From contig NC_065574.1 of assembly GCF_937616625.2 (NCBI RefSeq), forward strand, positions 8,372,501 to 8,436,500: a stretch of 64,000 nt of DNA. Reading direction: 5' to 3'. The notes beneath the pieces were generated by a model that saw only the letters and a program-made list of their open reading frames with translations, searched no databases and was not told the DNA's origin. Numbering within the stretch: position 1 is the first letter of the stretch; each line of letters begins with the position of its first letter. This DNA comes from Mercurialis annua (taxonomy: Eukaryota; Streptophyta; Magnoliopsida; Malpighiales; Euphorbiaceae). Shown in pieces: positions 1 to 11,628 of the stretch. A program made the position numbers and the translations under genes.

Positions 1-617
1 TAATGGAAATCACCCATTCCCCCTGCACCCGCGTGAATGGACTTTTCATTTCATAGGAATTAAAATTTAACTAATGTTTTAATAATAAATAATAATATAA
101 ATTTATGATATTTCCTTTTCTCTTCCGTAATTTTCTTATGTTTTCTCACAAATTTGCATGCAGCTATTTATTTCAATAATATATAGAATATTATGACTTT
201 TAAAAATTACGGAGAGTAAACTCAGACCAATTTGATTCAATAGAGTATGTTAAATTATAATTAAATATAATTTTTACAAATCAACTATAATTATTAAAAT
301 CAGTAAAATTAATAAATATTTGAATTTCTTTAAATCAAATAAAATTAAGACTATCTTATGAATAATTAAATTCAGAAATATTTTCTTTTTCGAAAAAGTA
401 TATTTTAAAAAGATATACAATTATGAACTAAATAAGAAATAAAATTAACAGTAGAGATATAATAATAAAAGGAGAAGAGGGAGCGAGAAACAAATAGACA
501 AAGATTATTGATAAAATAATAATCATAAATTAAGTAATTTTTTTAATTCAGGTCAAATTAACTAAGTTCTTATAACTTAAAAAAAAAAATCAAAATTTTC
601 ATGTTTGATAAAATTTA
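1..617. other. intergenic, no gene seen
   Basis: AT-rich sequence with homopolymer runs. No open frame of useful length and no recognisable element was seen up to the MITE at 618. Confidence 0.6.
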
Positions 618-887
618 GGGTTAATTTTTTTTAGTATCAAATTTTTGTTGGTTTTATTAGTTATAGCCAAACATTTTAAAATTATCAGGATTAACCCGTT
701 TTGAGATATTCAGTACCTTTTCTAACCATTTAGGCTAATCATGTATGTAATACTTTAGGAAGAAATTCAAAAAAATGGCTACAAAAGGTTCTGAATATTC
801 CAATATAGTCTAATCTTGACGATTTTGAAAGATTTGACTATAACTGAGAAAATTCGCAAAAGTTTGGTATTTAAAAAAGATTAGACG
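618..887. mobile_element. Mutator-type MITE (270 bp foldback)
   Basis: The two halves form an imperfect inverted repeat: the left arm runs GGGTTAATTTTTTTTAG and the right end, read in reverse, CGTCTAATCTTTTTTAAA. The arms converge on a shared segment containing ATATTCAG and ACCTTTT. The element is flanked by a perfect 9-bp direct repeat, TAAAATTTA, at 609-617 and 888-896. A 9-bp target duplication is typical of Mutator-like elements. It has no coding capacity. It lies about 0.5 kb upstream of the promoter of the hAT-derived gene. Confidence 0.8.
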
Positions 888-1387
888 TAAAATTTATTAC
901 TATACTGCTCAATTAATTTGACTGGTTAAATTGGTCAAAGTATCTACATGTTATAACTAAATTTTAATTCAATAATGAACTTTTTTTATATAAAAGTCCA
1001 TAACATTCTAAAAAATGAAACATAATTTTTCAATTTTGTACAAAATCATAACTTATTTATAATTATAATTAATTTATTTTTATTTTAGATTAACTATTTC
1101 TAATAATAAAAATAAAAATAATATTTACTGTTATTATTAAAAAATTAATAATAAAAATTTTAAAATCTAAATAAAAAGTATTTTCATGTATCTAATTATA
1201 TTATTTTTTAAATGTGATTAGCTCAGTTTTGTAATTTTCTCATAAATAAATGTATATATGGTTAATAAAGGAGGGACCCGTTAGCCTTGATGCATGAACT
1301 TCAGTGAAGTCCATGTCTAAACACCGAGCGACGTCGTATCTGTATCTTTTGTTTGGACGATTTTGTCCTTCCGAAATTTCCTTTTCC

Positions 1388-1395
1388 TATATAAG
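1388..1395 (+). promoter_or_regulatory. TATA box of the BED/hAT-derived gene
   Basis: TATATAAG lies in a short GC-richer stretch. It is followed by a telo-box-like AATTAGGGTTTTT near 1476 and by a probable 5' UTR exon ending about 1645 (GAG|GTATAT). A 5' UTR intron would then run to the acceptor TTCTGTTGTAG at 3088, just before the start codon. Inferred from spacing and consensus only. Confidence 0.5.
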
Positions 1396-3092
1396 ACAAA
1401 GCATCTTTTTCATTACCCCTAATAAGGCCCCCCTTTTTCAGAATCAAAACTTTAGCCCCTACCTTTTTAGGTCCAATTAGGGTTTTTCTCATTTTTTTTA
1501 ATTGAATTTCCATTACTCTGAAGCTCACAGCCTTCAGTTCTGAGCTACAATCAAGCCCATTAACTTCGCCATCTACCTCTATTTTCCGATTCTTTAATCG
1601 GAATCTGTTTTTACGGCCCGGTTCACTTCGGATCTGTTAATTGAGGTATATAATCCTAGATCTTTTAATTTTCTATAACTATTAATTTTCTTTTAGTGTT
1701 CTTTAATTTGATGTCAGAGTCTTGTTTTCTTTGATCATCTTTTTGTTATTATTTTTAATTCATTTTGTCGATTTTTAACTTGTGAAGATACTGTTCACTA
1801 GGATTATCAGGTTTCAATTAGTGTTTTTTTCATAGTTGAATCCTTGAAAGTTATTACGTAGTGTTGCAGTGAATGAACTTTTGTGTGAACTGCTAATTAT
1901 GTCTTGGAGAAAATTAACGAAATGGAAATTATTTAGTTGTTTTCTAGGAGAAGTTCAGTGAGGGTTTTTCCTAAGAAGCAGCTGTTATAGAAACTTGACA
2001 TGGATCTTAAACATATTTGTTCCTATGCTAATTTTAATAACAGTCACTATTCTTCATATGCATAGTAGACTGTGATCACATAAACCTTGTAGAAGTTGTA
2101 GTTTTCCTTTTCTTCGTAACTCGTACAAAATATTTCAGTCGTTTCGGTAAGTAATTAAAATTAAACACCTGGGAACCTCTTTCCTGAAACAACCCACAGA
2201 TAAATTGATCTGGTAACTATGATTATAAAATTCGTAAATAAGTTATTATTTGTTACGAGCTTAATTTTTAAATGATTTATTGCATTAATTGTCATTAATG
2301 TATTGTAATTTTTTTGCATAAAGTTGGATTTTTTATTAAATTCAATTTTATAATTTTAAATTTTTATAACTACGTTTTTACTATTTCTACGTGTCTCCCA
2401 CATTCCCGTTTATTATAATTTGAAAGAAGCCTGTTTGCGGAATCCGTTTCTGTTTTGGTTTCCGTGCACATAGATTATAGAAAGTGCTATTGCTGTGTCC
2501 TTGGAGACCATGTGGTCAAAGTCTAGAACAATATGCATTTAGCATAACACTATGAGAGTTTGTTGTACTATAAACTTTTTATTCAGCTATTATGCTTCTT
2601 TCAGTCTAATATTTCTGCATTTGGGTTATTAACAAAGGCTAACCCTACTCTTCTATGTACTTGTAGCACTTAGGCTGGTGTGCATAGTAGAAGACAAGGT
2701 GAAGGTTTTCTTTTGCGCTGCTGTTAAGATATCTATTTCATATCATTCCTTTGCTTAAGTTGTAAGTTGATCTTGCCTATTTTCCTACAGCAATTCATTT
2801 TTTGTTGTTACTATTAATGTCATGTTTAAATGGTGGATTTTGCGTTGTTTTTGTTTTTATCAATCTGCAATACAATTACCCTTAGAGATGTATGACATTT
2901 TCATTATATTATAACTGTTGCATTTCTCTTTTTCCTTGACAAGCTAGTATTCCATGGCTCTGAAATATTTATTCTTTTAAGAAAACCCTTTTACCCCTTT
3001 TTGTCTCAATTCAAAATTGTTTCATCATATTCATTGTGCTATCTTGTATTCATCGGCTTTAATGATGCACATTGATTTTCTGTTGTAGTATT

Positions 3093-6000
3093 ATGACGTC
3101 CATGGATATAGACTCTCCTGCAACTCCTAGTATGGCCATTACTCCCGTATTTCCTACTAATAACAATGAAGAACCCATTTCTGAGGAGCAGCCAAACAAA
3201 CGTAGGAGAAAGAAGTCAATTGTCTGGGATCATTTCACAATTGAAACTGTTGATGCTGGTTGTATGAGGGCATGCTGCAAACAGTGCAAAAAATCATTTG
3301 CTTATATAACTGGTAAAAAGTTAGCCGGGACCAGTCACCTCAAGCGACATATTGCTTTGGGAATCTGCCCAGTCAGCCGTCAGAACAACGAAGCATTGCA
3401 GCAATCCACACCAGGTGCAAAAACTGATCCTCCGAAAAGACGTTACCGTACAAGTCCAGTATTTGGAGGCATCCCCTTTGATCAGGACCGTTGCAACCAG
3501 GAGGTAGCTAAGATGATTATACAGCATGACTATCCATTGCATATTGTGGAACATCCTGCTTTCATTGATTTTGTCCGGTCGCTTCAGCCCCAGTACAACA
3601 TGGTGAGTTTCAACACTATTCAAGGAGAATGTGTGTCAGTGTACCTGAGGGAAAAGCAAAGCCTTTCGAACCTAGTTAATGAGATTCCTGGACGAGTCAG
3701 CCTTACATTAGACTTGGGGACTTCAAACCTTAATATTGGCTATGCTTTTATAACAGGGCACTTCATTGACAATGACTGGAATATACAGCGCCGAGTCCTT
3801 AATGTTGTGATGTTACCATTTCCAGATTCTGATTATGCCTTGAACCAAGCTGTTGTATCTTGTCTATCTGATTGGCATTTGGAGAACAAGCTGTTTACCC
3901 TTACGGTTGATCAATCGTTTTCAAATGAAACCATGACAGGAAATCTTAGAGGCCTTTTGTCTACCAGGAATCCACATAAATTCAATGGTCAATTATTGAG
4001 AGGCAATTGCTATGCTCGTGTATTAAGTCGTCTTGCACAAGATGCACTTGGACCAATGGGGGATGTTGTCAAAAGAATTCGTGAAAGTGTGAAGTATGTG
4101 AAAACCTCAGAAACACATGATGAGAAGTTTGCTGAGCTGAGGCACCGACTTCAAGTCCCTAGCACAAAAGAACTCGTAATTGATGATCAAAGCAAGTGGA
4201 ACACAACTTACCAAATGCTGGTGGCTGCCTGTGAATTAAAGGAAGTATTTGCTTGCTTGGATACCAGTGACCCTCTGTACAAGATAAACCCATCAATGGA
4301 TGATTGGAAGCATGTGGAAATTCTCTGTACATACTTGAAGATATTGTATGATGCAGCTACTATTTTAACAGGCCCAACATATCCACCTGCTAATGCATTT
4401 TACCATGAAGTATCCAAAGTCCAGTTAGAGCTGACACATGCAGCCGCGAGTCAGGACCCTTTTGTCAGCAATTTGACCAGACCTTTGAGAGAGAAGTTTG
4501 ATCAATATTGGAAAGAATGCTTCCTTGTTTTGGCAATTGCCGTAGTCATGGATCCCAGGTTTAAAATGAAGCTTGTCGAGTTCAGTTTCCGTAGGATCTT
4601 TGGTGAGGAGAATGCTGGTGTGTGGATCAAGATGGTTGATGATGGGATTCATGAACTGTTTCTTGAATATCTTCCTCCAAGTCTATCTGTACCAACATCG
4701 TATATGGACACGCGGCATGAAAGCATCTCTCATGCAGAGATGTTTCAAGAAATTCCACCTGAAGCAGTAGCTTCCCAGGAAGCACGCTTTGAAGAACCGC
4801 CCCTTCAAGTAGTTCACCCTGCTCATGTAGCTCCTGAAGAAGGTAAACCTGAAGGGGCAACTTTTGAAGAACTACAGCATGAAGAAGTGACTCCTCAAGT
4901 ACAACCTAAAGAAGAACCTCTATATGATATATCTCCTCAAGTGCTGCACCATGAAGTTGTCCAACAAGAGATGCACATTCAGGAGGTACAAGAAAAAGTT
5001 TATGTTTTTTTAATCTTTTGAATTTTTTGGGTAGAAACAGAGTTTCATGAGTTATCACTGCAGGTGGATATGGGTACTCATGAAGTGCCCGTGCAATATA
5101 TGGCAACTGAGGAAGCGTCCATGCAATATATGCAGAATGAAGAAGTGCCTGTGCAAGAGATGCAAACTGAAGAAGTGCATGTGCAACAGATGCAAACTGA
5201 AGAAGTACATGTGCAACAGATGCAAACTGAAGTACATGTGCAAGAGACGCAAGCTGAGGAAGTGCCGGTGCAAGAGACGCAAACTGAAGAAATGCATGTG
5301 CGAGAGATGCAAACTGAAGAAGTGCATGTGCGGGATATGCAAACTGAGGAAGTGCCCGTGCGAGAGATGCAAACTGAGGAAGTGCCCGTGCGAGAGATGC
5401 ATACTGAGGAAGTGCCCGTGCGAGAGATGCAAACTGAGGAAGTGCCCGTGCGAGAGATGCAAACTGAGGAAGTGCCCGTGCGAGAGATGCAAACTGAGGA
5501 AGTGCCCGTGCGAGATATGCAAACTGAGGAAGTGCCCGTGCGAGAGATGCAAACGGAGGAAATGCCCGTGCAAGAGATGCAAACGGAGGAAGTGCCCGTG
5601 CAAGAGATGCAAACGGAGGAAGTGCCCGTGCAAGAGATGCAAACTGAGGAAGTGCCCGTGCAAGAGATGCAAATTGAGGAAGTGCCCGTGCAAGAGATGC
5701 CCTCTCAAGAAGCGTCAGTGCAAGAGATGCAAACTGACGAAGTGCCCGTGCAAAAGATACCCTCTCAAGAAGCGTCAGTGCAAGAGATGGAATCTCAAGA
5801 AGTACCAAAGAAACAAGAGACAGATAAAGAAGTATCAGCAAAAGGTATACTAACTAGAGCAGAATCTGCTCATGAGATGCAGACTCAAGAAGAATCTTCT
5901 CATGGGATGCCCTCTCAAGAAGCCTCAGTGCAAGAGATGGAATCTCAAGAAGTACCAAAGCAACAAGACACAGATAAAGAAGTATCAGCAAAAGATATAC

Positions 6001-8261
6001 CAACTAGAGCAGAATCTGCTCATGAGATGCAAACTCAAGAAGAATCTTCTCATGAGATGCAAACTCAAGAAGTTCAGATTCAAGAAATTAATGCTAAAGA
6101 AGAACCCACTCAAGAGATGCATGCTCAAGAAGTACCAACTGAAGAAATTCTCTCTAATGGACAGGATGAACAGATGCACTTGGAAGGAAGACAAAATGGA
6201 GAGAGGCATCCTCAGGGGGAACTGGGTGAAGAAATTGACCCTCAAGAACATGTTGAAGAGATTGACCCTCAAGAACATGGTGAAGAGATTGACCCTCAAG
6301 AACAGAGTGAAGAGATTGACCCTCAAGAACAGAGTGAAGAGATTGACCCTCAAAAACAGAGTGAAGAGATTGACCCTCAAGAGAGCGAAGAGATTGACCC
6401 TCAAGAGAGCGAAGAGATTGACCCTCAAGAACAGAGTGAAGAGATCGACCCACAAGAACAGAGTGAAGAGATCTATCCACAAGAACAGAGTAAAGAGATC
6501 GACTCTCAACAACACACTGATGAGATGCACCTACAAGAAGAGCAGATTGAAGTGATGCACCCACTAGAAGGGCCTACTGAAGAGATGCACCCACAAGAAG
6601 AGCAGACTGAAGAGATGCAACCACAAGAAGAGCAGACCGGAGAGATGCAACCACAAGAAGAGCAGACCGGAGAGATGCAACCACAAGAAGAGCAGACGGA
6701 AGAGATGCACCCACAAGAAGAGCAGACTGAAGAAATGCACCCACAAGAAGAGCAGACCGAAGAGATGCACCCACAAGGAGAGCAGCCCGAAGAGATGCAC
6801 CCGCGAGAAGAGCAGCCCGAAGAGATGCACCCACGAGAAAAGCAGACAGGAGAGATGCACCCGCAAGAAGGGCAGACTGGAGAGATGCACCCGCAAGAAG
6901 GGCAGACTGGAGAGATGCACCCGCAAGAAGGGCAGACTGGAGAGATGCGCCCGCAAGAAGGGCAGACTGGAGAGATGCATCCTCAAGAAGGGCAGACTGG
7001 AGAGATGCACCCTCAAGAAGAGCGGACTGAAGAAATACAGCCTCAGGAGATGCACCCTCAAGAAGAGCAGACTGAAGAGATGCAGCCTCGGGAGATGCAC
7101 CTTTGTGGACAGAGTCATGATATGCACAATGCGGAAGCGCTGATCCTGGAAATGCACCCTTCTGAAACGCATAACCAGGTGATGCACCAGCCTGAAGAAG
7201 AGAACCAGATGATGCACCACCCTGAAACAGAGAACCTGGTGCATCACCCTGAAATTGAGAGCCAGGTGATGCACCCCCCTGATGCAGAGAACCAGGTGAT
7301 GCACCACCCTGAAGAAGAGAACCGGATGATACACCACCCTGAAACAGAGAACCAGGTGATGCACCCCCCTGAAGAAGAGAACCAAGTGATGCAGACCCTT
7401 GAAGCAGAAAACCAGGTGATGCACGCCCCTGAAGCAGAAAACCAGGTGAGGCACGCTCCTGAAGCAGAAAACCAGGCGAGGCATCATCCAGAACCTGAGA
7501 ACCTGATGATGGACCCTTCTGAAGCACAGACCCAAGAGATGCAACCTCCAGAAGCACAGGCCCAAGAGATGCAACCTCTAGAAGCACAGAATCAACACAT
7601 TCACTCTCAAGAAGCAGAAACTCCTGAGCTGCAACCTCAAGAAGCACAATCTAATGATATGCGCTTTCAAGAAGTACAGATCTATGAGGCAAACCATCAA
7701 GATGTTTCAAGTCAAGGCTTGCACCCTGAACAAGTGCAGTTCCATGAGGCACGCCATCATGAAATGTCTGGCCAAGAGATGCATTCTCAAGGATTACAGA
7801 CTCGAGAAATGCACTATCAGTCATTCTCTGAAGAGATGCAGGATCATGATGTACACACGCAAGATCTACCTCTGCTTACTATTGGAGATGGACTTTCAGA
7901 TTTTGAGGTATACATATCTGAGATTGCAAATAGCCAGCATCTTAAATCTGAACTGGATCAGTATCTAGATGAGACGCTTTTGCCTCGGGTGCAAGATTTT
8001 GATGTACTGGGTTGGTGGAAGCTAAACAAGCTCAAGTACCCAATTCTGTCCAAGATGGCTGCTGATATTTTGTCAATACCGGTATCTACTGTTGCTCCAG
8101 AATCCGTGTTTGACACTAAAAATAAGAAGATAGATAATTACTGGAGTTCATTGCGACCCGTGACACTTGAAGCCCTTGTTTGTGCTAAGGATTGGCTCCA
8201 AGGCGCATCCTCAGGATCATCATTGGAGGTATCTAATGCACTTGTGAAAATGGACTTTTAG
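3093..8261 (+). CDS. Domesticated hAT transposase (BED zinc finger, DAYSLEEPER/RICESLEEPER-like) with a giant short-repeat insert
   Basis: Two exons, 3093-4985 and 5064-8261, give 1,696 residues. The 78-bp intron (GTACAA...CTGCAG) is phase 0. The start is the ATG just after the acceptor TTCTGTTGTAG. Residues 43-93 form a BED zinc finger (C62, C65, H82, H86) behind a basic KRRRKK. Residues about 120-530 form a hAT RNase-H-like core with LDLGTSN (D207), GHFIDNDW and KWNTTYQML (W369). The usual CACHILNL region has become GNCYARVLSRL, so a key motif has decayed. The hAT dimerisation domain lies at about 1571-1680 (DVLGWWKLNKLKYPILS, STVAPESVF). This architecture is known from domesticated DNA-binding proteins such as Arabidopsis DAYSLEEPER, usually about 700 residues. 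Between core and dimerisation domain sit about 1,000 residues of E/Q/M/H/P-rich 9-10-residue repeats. The frame stays open throughout, which argues for a working gene. Likely nuclear; role unknown. Confidence 0.85.
5085..7860 (+). repeat. In-frame minisatellite coding for four successive 9-10-residue repeat types
   Basis: Block A (about 5085-5760) repeats a 30-bp unit coding EEVPVREMQT. About 5760-6058 holds a direct duplication with a 150-bp period (starts near 5760 and 5910). Block B (about 6226-6500) repeats a 27-bp unit coding EEIDPQEQS. Block C (about 6525-7080) repeats a 30-bp unit coding EEMHPQEEQT. Block D (about 7165-7520) repeats a 30-bp unit coding NQVMHHPEEE. A more degenerate tail runs to about 7860. 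Every unit is a multiple of three, so copy-number change keeps the frame. A degenerate start of the repeat is already visible at the end of exon 1. Confidence 0.9.
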
Positions 8262-8994
8262 CAATTTAGGATTTTAATTTTAATTTATCCTGTTGCATAG
8301 ATAATTAGATTCAGTTTACTGTTTTTGTATCTCCTTTTTCGATTCAGCTCTTTTATTGACATGCTTTTGGTCATGATTTTTCTTAATATTGCAGTAATTG
8401 ATGCTAATATTTGATTTAGGAATGAATCATAAGATGGACGCTTTTTGTATGTGATATATAATGGCTAGTCATGCTTTGTAAGTTTCAGAAATGAAGGCAT
8501 CCTTTTGCAGAATGTACTGATAATATCATCTTGTGAAAGTATGGAGGTTGTCTTTTCGTTTCATGCTGATTGAAAAGTTGGGGCCTTCTCATTTCATGTT
8601 GATTGAAAAGTCAGGGTCCTGCAACTGTGTGCATTGGTTCAACCAAACCGAATTGATTTTTTTTTTAAAAATCGAATGAAACTGAATTTTAAAGGAATGG
8701 AACTTTTTAAATCAAACTGAACTAGTCGGTTTGGTAGTTTTTTTTGGTTTAGTTCGGTGTGTAGAAATACCTAACTGAACTTTTTTATATAAATTTATAT
8801 TTAAGACTGAAATGAACTATTCTTTTTCTCTTTTCATAATATCAAATTGAACCAAACCAAATTGTTCATTTCTGCATACCTTTAATTCTGATATTATAAG
8901 AAATTAACTTTCATGGACCTGTCAAAAATAATAATTCCCTTCATAACAGCAAATATCAAGAGTGAAAAATTTGAACAATATCGTTCGGAATGAT
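8262..8994. other. Convergent 3' region between two genes, with a foldback of GGTTCGGTT type
   Basis: This is the 3' flank shared by the hAT-derived gene (+) and the PPR gene (-). About 8615-8885 is an imperfect inverted repeat built from ACCAAACCGAA / TTCGGTTTGGT motifs, resembling the elements at 15348, 20251 and 39095. No coding sequence was seen. Confidence 0.5.
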
Positions 8995-11118
8995 TTAAAC
9001 GACAGCAACATCTACTGGTGTTTCCATTTGGTAAAAGAATCCTACTTCTGTTTCACTTTGTTCCTCATAAGCCTCAAGAAAACCGTTAGTATCTTTCAAC
9101 ACATTTCCAGTTTGCTTCATCTGATTGATAAGCATTTGTAAGAGCAAATAAATCTCCTCTTTCTGAGGATGTCTTTTATCTTTCACCATGAAAACATGCC
9201 AATTTCCCAGTATCTCAATCCAGCTGCAACCAGGCTGTTTGACAACTCCCCGATGCTTCATCAATCTTCTTACGCTTACGACATCCTTCCGTCTGCCCAG
9301 TTCAGCATACATATTTGAGAGGAGGACGTATGGTCCTGAATTTGTGGGGTCAATGTTCAAGAGCTTCTCTGCTACATACTCCCCTAAGTTAATGTTGTTA
9401 TGAACTTTACAAGCGCCAAGCAATGACCCCCAAACGACAGCATCAGGCTGCATGGGCATTGTTTCTATCAAGCTTTTGGCCTCATCGAGGCAACCGGCAC
9501 GTCCCAATAGATCAACCATGCATGTATAATGGTCCTTCGATGGTTCCAAACCATATTTCTCTGTCATCGAGAAAAAGTAATGACGACCCTCTTGCACAAG
9601 ACCTGCATGACTACATGCACATAAAGCGCCTATCATGGTTATATGGTCCGGTTTTTCTCCAGATGCCAACATTTTACTGAAGAACCCAAGGGCCTCCGCC
9701 CCATAACCATTTTGTGCGTACCCTACTATCATGGCATTCCATGAGACAATATCTCTTTCCGCTATGTTTTCAAAAACTTGACGCCCTGCCTCAACTGATC
9801 CACATTTAAGGTACATGTCTATAAGTGCATTCCCAACAAAAACATCAGATTCTTCACTAATTAGAAACTGAAATCCATGTTTCAGAACATGGGCGTGTGC
9901 CTGTCTGCCAAGTTGCAGATCAGCAAGATTTGCACAGGCATTCAATAGGTTCCCGAAGGTGTAATGAGTTGGGAAGATACCTTCTATCTTTAGCATGCGG
10001 TAGAGTCCGAGTGCCTCTTCATTCTCTCCATTTTGTGTGTACCCTGCAATAAGGGCGTTCCAAGAGACTACATTTTTCTCCATCATCTTTGTAAACAACA
10101 ATCTTGCAGCCTTAACACTTGCAGCCTTTGCATAACCACTCACCATTGAGGTTTCAGACACAACATTCCTAATTTGCATCCTATCAAAAACACATCTAGC
10201 TTCATTAGTTCTGCCACATTTTGCATACATATCAACCAACGCATTGCTTAAAATAAGATCATTCCTAAGTCTGTCACGTTTAACAACACAAGCATGAATT
10301 TCTAAACCTGGTTTAACAGCTGCCAAGCTAGCACAAGCGCTGACTACACTAGCCAAAGTAACCTCATCCGGTTCAAACCCACTTTCCATCATCCGCACAA
10401 AAATATCCAAAGCTTCCCTGGCTGGACCATTTTGTTCATAACATGTAATCAAGCTATTCCAAGAAACAATGTTCCTATCCATCATACTATCAAAAACCCT
10501 TTGAGCATAATCCACAAACCCACATTTAGCATATGTATCAACAAGAGCCGAGCCCATATAAACATCCAATAAAAACTGCGACTTCAACATCAACCCATGA
10601 ATTTGGGTGCCCATTCTCAAGTCCTTTAACCCTGAACAAGCACTAAGACCACTACCAAAAGTATATTCATTAAGCACAAAACCTTCCTTATGCATACGAA
10701 CAAAATAAAACAAAGCATCTTCCAACCGATCATGCTGTGCAAACCCGGCAATAATCGAATTCCACGAGATTTGATCAGGCTCAGGCATAGAAGCAAATAG
10801 TCTCGCACCCTCATCAAGGAAACCCCATTTCACAAAAATGCTAATAACGGCATTCCAACTGAAAATGTTTCTCTCAGGCATTTTATCGAACACTTTACCC
10901 GCATCATCCAAACTTCCATTTTTCCCATAAACATCAATGAGTCTGTTCTGGATAAAAACTTCACAGGCGAACTGGGTTTTGATAATGCGAGCGTGTATAC
11001 GACGTGTGTCCTGTAAAGACTTGGATTTGAGACATGAATCCAAGAGTTTGGCAAAGGGCGAGGAATCAATAAAAGAAAGATCACCAATGATTTTTCTAAC
11101 GAAACCATGACTACTCAT
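8995..11118 (-). CDS. SLO2: Pentatricopeptide repeat protein, PLS class with E/E+ tail, SLO2-like (At2g13600 type)
   Basis: Intronless, 707 residues, as usual for plant PPR-PLS genes. The N-terminal SSPFAKLLDSCLKSKSL is followed by a run of about 15 P/L/S-type PPR motifs (for example VSWNSLITCYEQNGPAREALD, WNALIAGYTQNGENEEAL). The C-terminal E/E+ region contains DHYTCMVDLLGRAG, GPYVLLSNMYAELG, GCSWIEI and HVFMVKDKRHP. There is no DYW deaminase domain. I recognise close similarity throughout to Arabidopsis SLO2, a mitochondrial PPR protein needed for C-to-U editing of several mitochondrial transcripts. Family knowledge says it binds RNA sequence-specifically and relies on a partner for deamination. 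Mitochondrial targeting is inferred, not read from a clear presequence. It is convergent with the hAT-derived gene. Confidence 0.9.
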   Translation of the reverse strand: MSSHGFVRKIIGDLSFIDSSPFAKLLDSCLKSKSLQDTRRIHARIIKTQFACEVFIQNRLIDVYGKNGSLDDAGKVFDKMPERNIFSWNAVISIFVKWGFLDEGARLFASMPEPDQISWNSIIAGFAQHDRLEDALFYFVRMHKEGFVLNEYTFGSGLSACSGLKDLRMGTQIHGLMLKSQFLLDVYMGSALVDTYAKCGFVDYAQRVFDSMMDRNIVSWNSLITCYEQNGPAREALDIFVRMMESGFEPDEVTLASVVSACASLAAVKPGLEIHACVVKRDRLRNDLILSNALVDMYAKCGRTNEARCVFDRMQIRNVVSETSMVSGYAKAASVKAARLLFTKMMEKNVVSWNALIAGYTQNGENEEALGLYRMLKIEGIFPTHYTFGNLLNACANLADLQLGRQAHAHVLKHGFQFLISEESDVFVGNALIDMYLKCGSVEAGRQVFENIAERDIVSWNAMIVGYAQNGYGAEALGFFSKMLASGEKPDHITMIGALCACSHAGLVQEGRHYFFSMTEKYGLEPSKDHYTCMVDLLGRAGCLDEAKSLIETMPMQPDAVVWGSLLGACKVHNNINLGEYVAEKLLNIDPTNSGPYVLLSNMYAELGRRKDVVSVRRLMKHRGVVKQPGCSWIEILGNWHVFMVKDKRHPQKEEIYLLLQMLINQMKQTGNVLKDTNGFLEAYEEQSETEVGFFYQMETPVDVAVV

Positions 11119-11628
11119 TCATTATACTTGGGGTTGAACTATAAATTCTGTGTTTTTTTTTTGTAGTTGTGGAATTGGCGAATTGCTAGTTGGGTTTTTA
11201 AATTTCCTGTCTCCCGCGCTAATTTTCTAGGTCGTTTTTATTGTTGGTTTAAAAACAAAAGTAGAATTTCATACTGCGCAAAGATCAATTTGGTCCTCAA
11301 ATTTATGAGTCGATGTCAAATAATCTATTTTCGGTCATTTTAATAAGTTAAGAACAACATTTTTTATTTTTAGATTCATTTTGGATAATTATTTTTATCC
11401 TTAGGTCAATTAAGAACAACGTTGAATTATTTCGGTTTTTAAGCTTGTTCATATTATATAATTTTATTTCTTATTGATTTGGCAATCTCCGAACCTTAAA
11501 TTAACATAAATAATCAAAATTTTATTTTATTCCACTAAATGCCTCAAGCAAAGAATACATATCCAATCAAAAATATATCATATTTATATTACTATATAAA
11601 AAACAAAAGCAAATCATGTAATAAGTGA
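11119..11628. other. Intergenic, no gene seen
   Basis: The 5' flank of the PPR gene and the 3' flank of the phytocyanin gene, both on the minus strand. AT-rich; no further feature was recognised. Confidence 0.5.

Noticed and set aside
5085..7520. Regular short repeats resembling a CRISPR array
   Set aside because: Repeats are contiguous and coding with no unique spacers, and the context is a plant nuclear gene.
4906..7647. Long open frames on the minus strand and in other plus frames across the repeat block (180-360 codons)
   Set aside because: They mirror the repeat of the hAT-derived gene. Unit lengths divisible by three keep all frames open; their products (for example ASLARALPQF repeats) have no domains or splice context.
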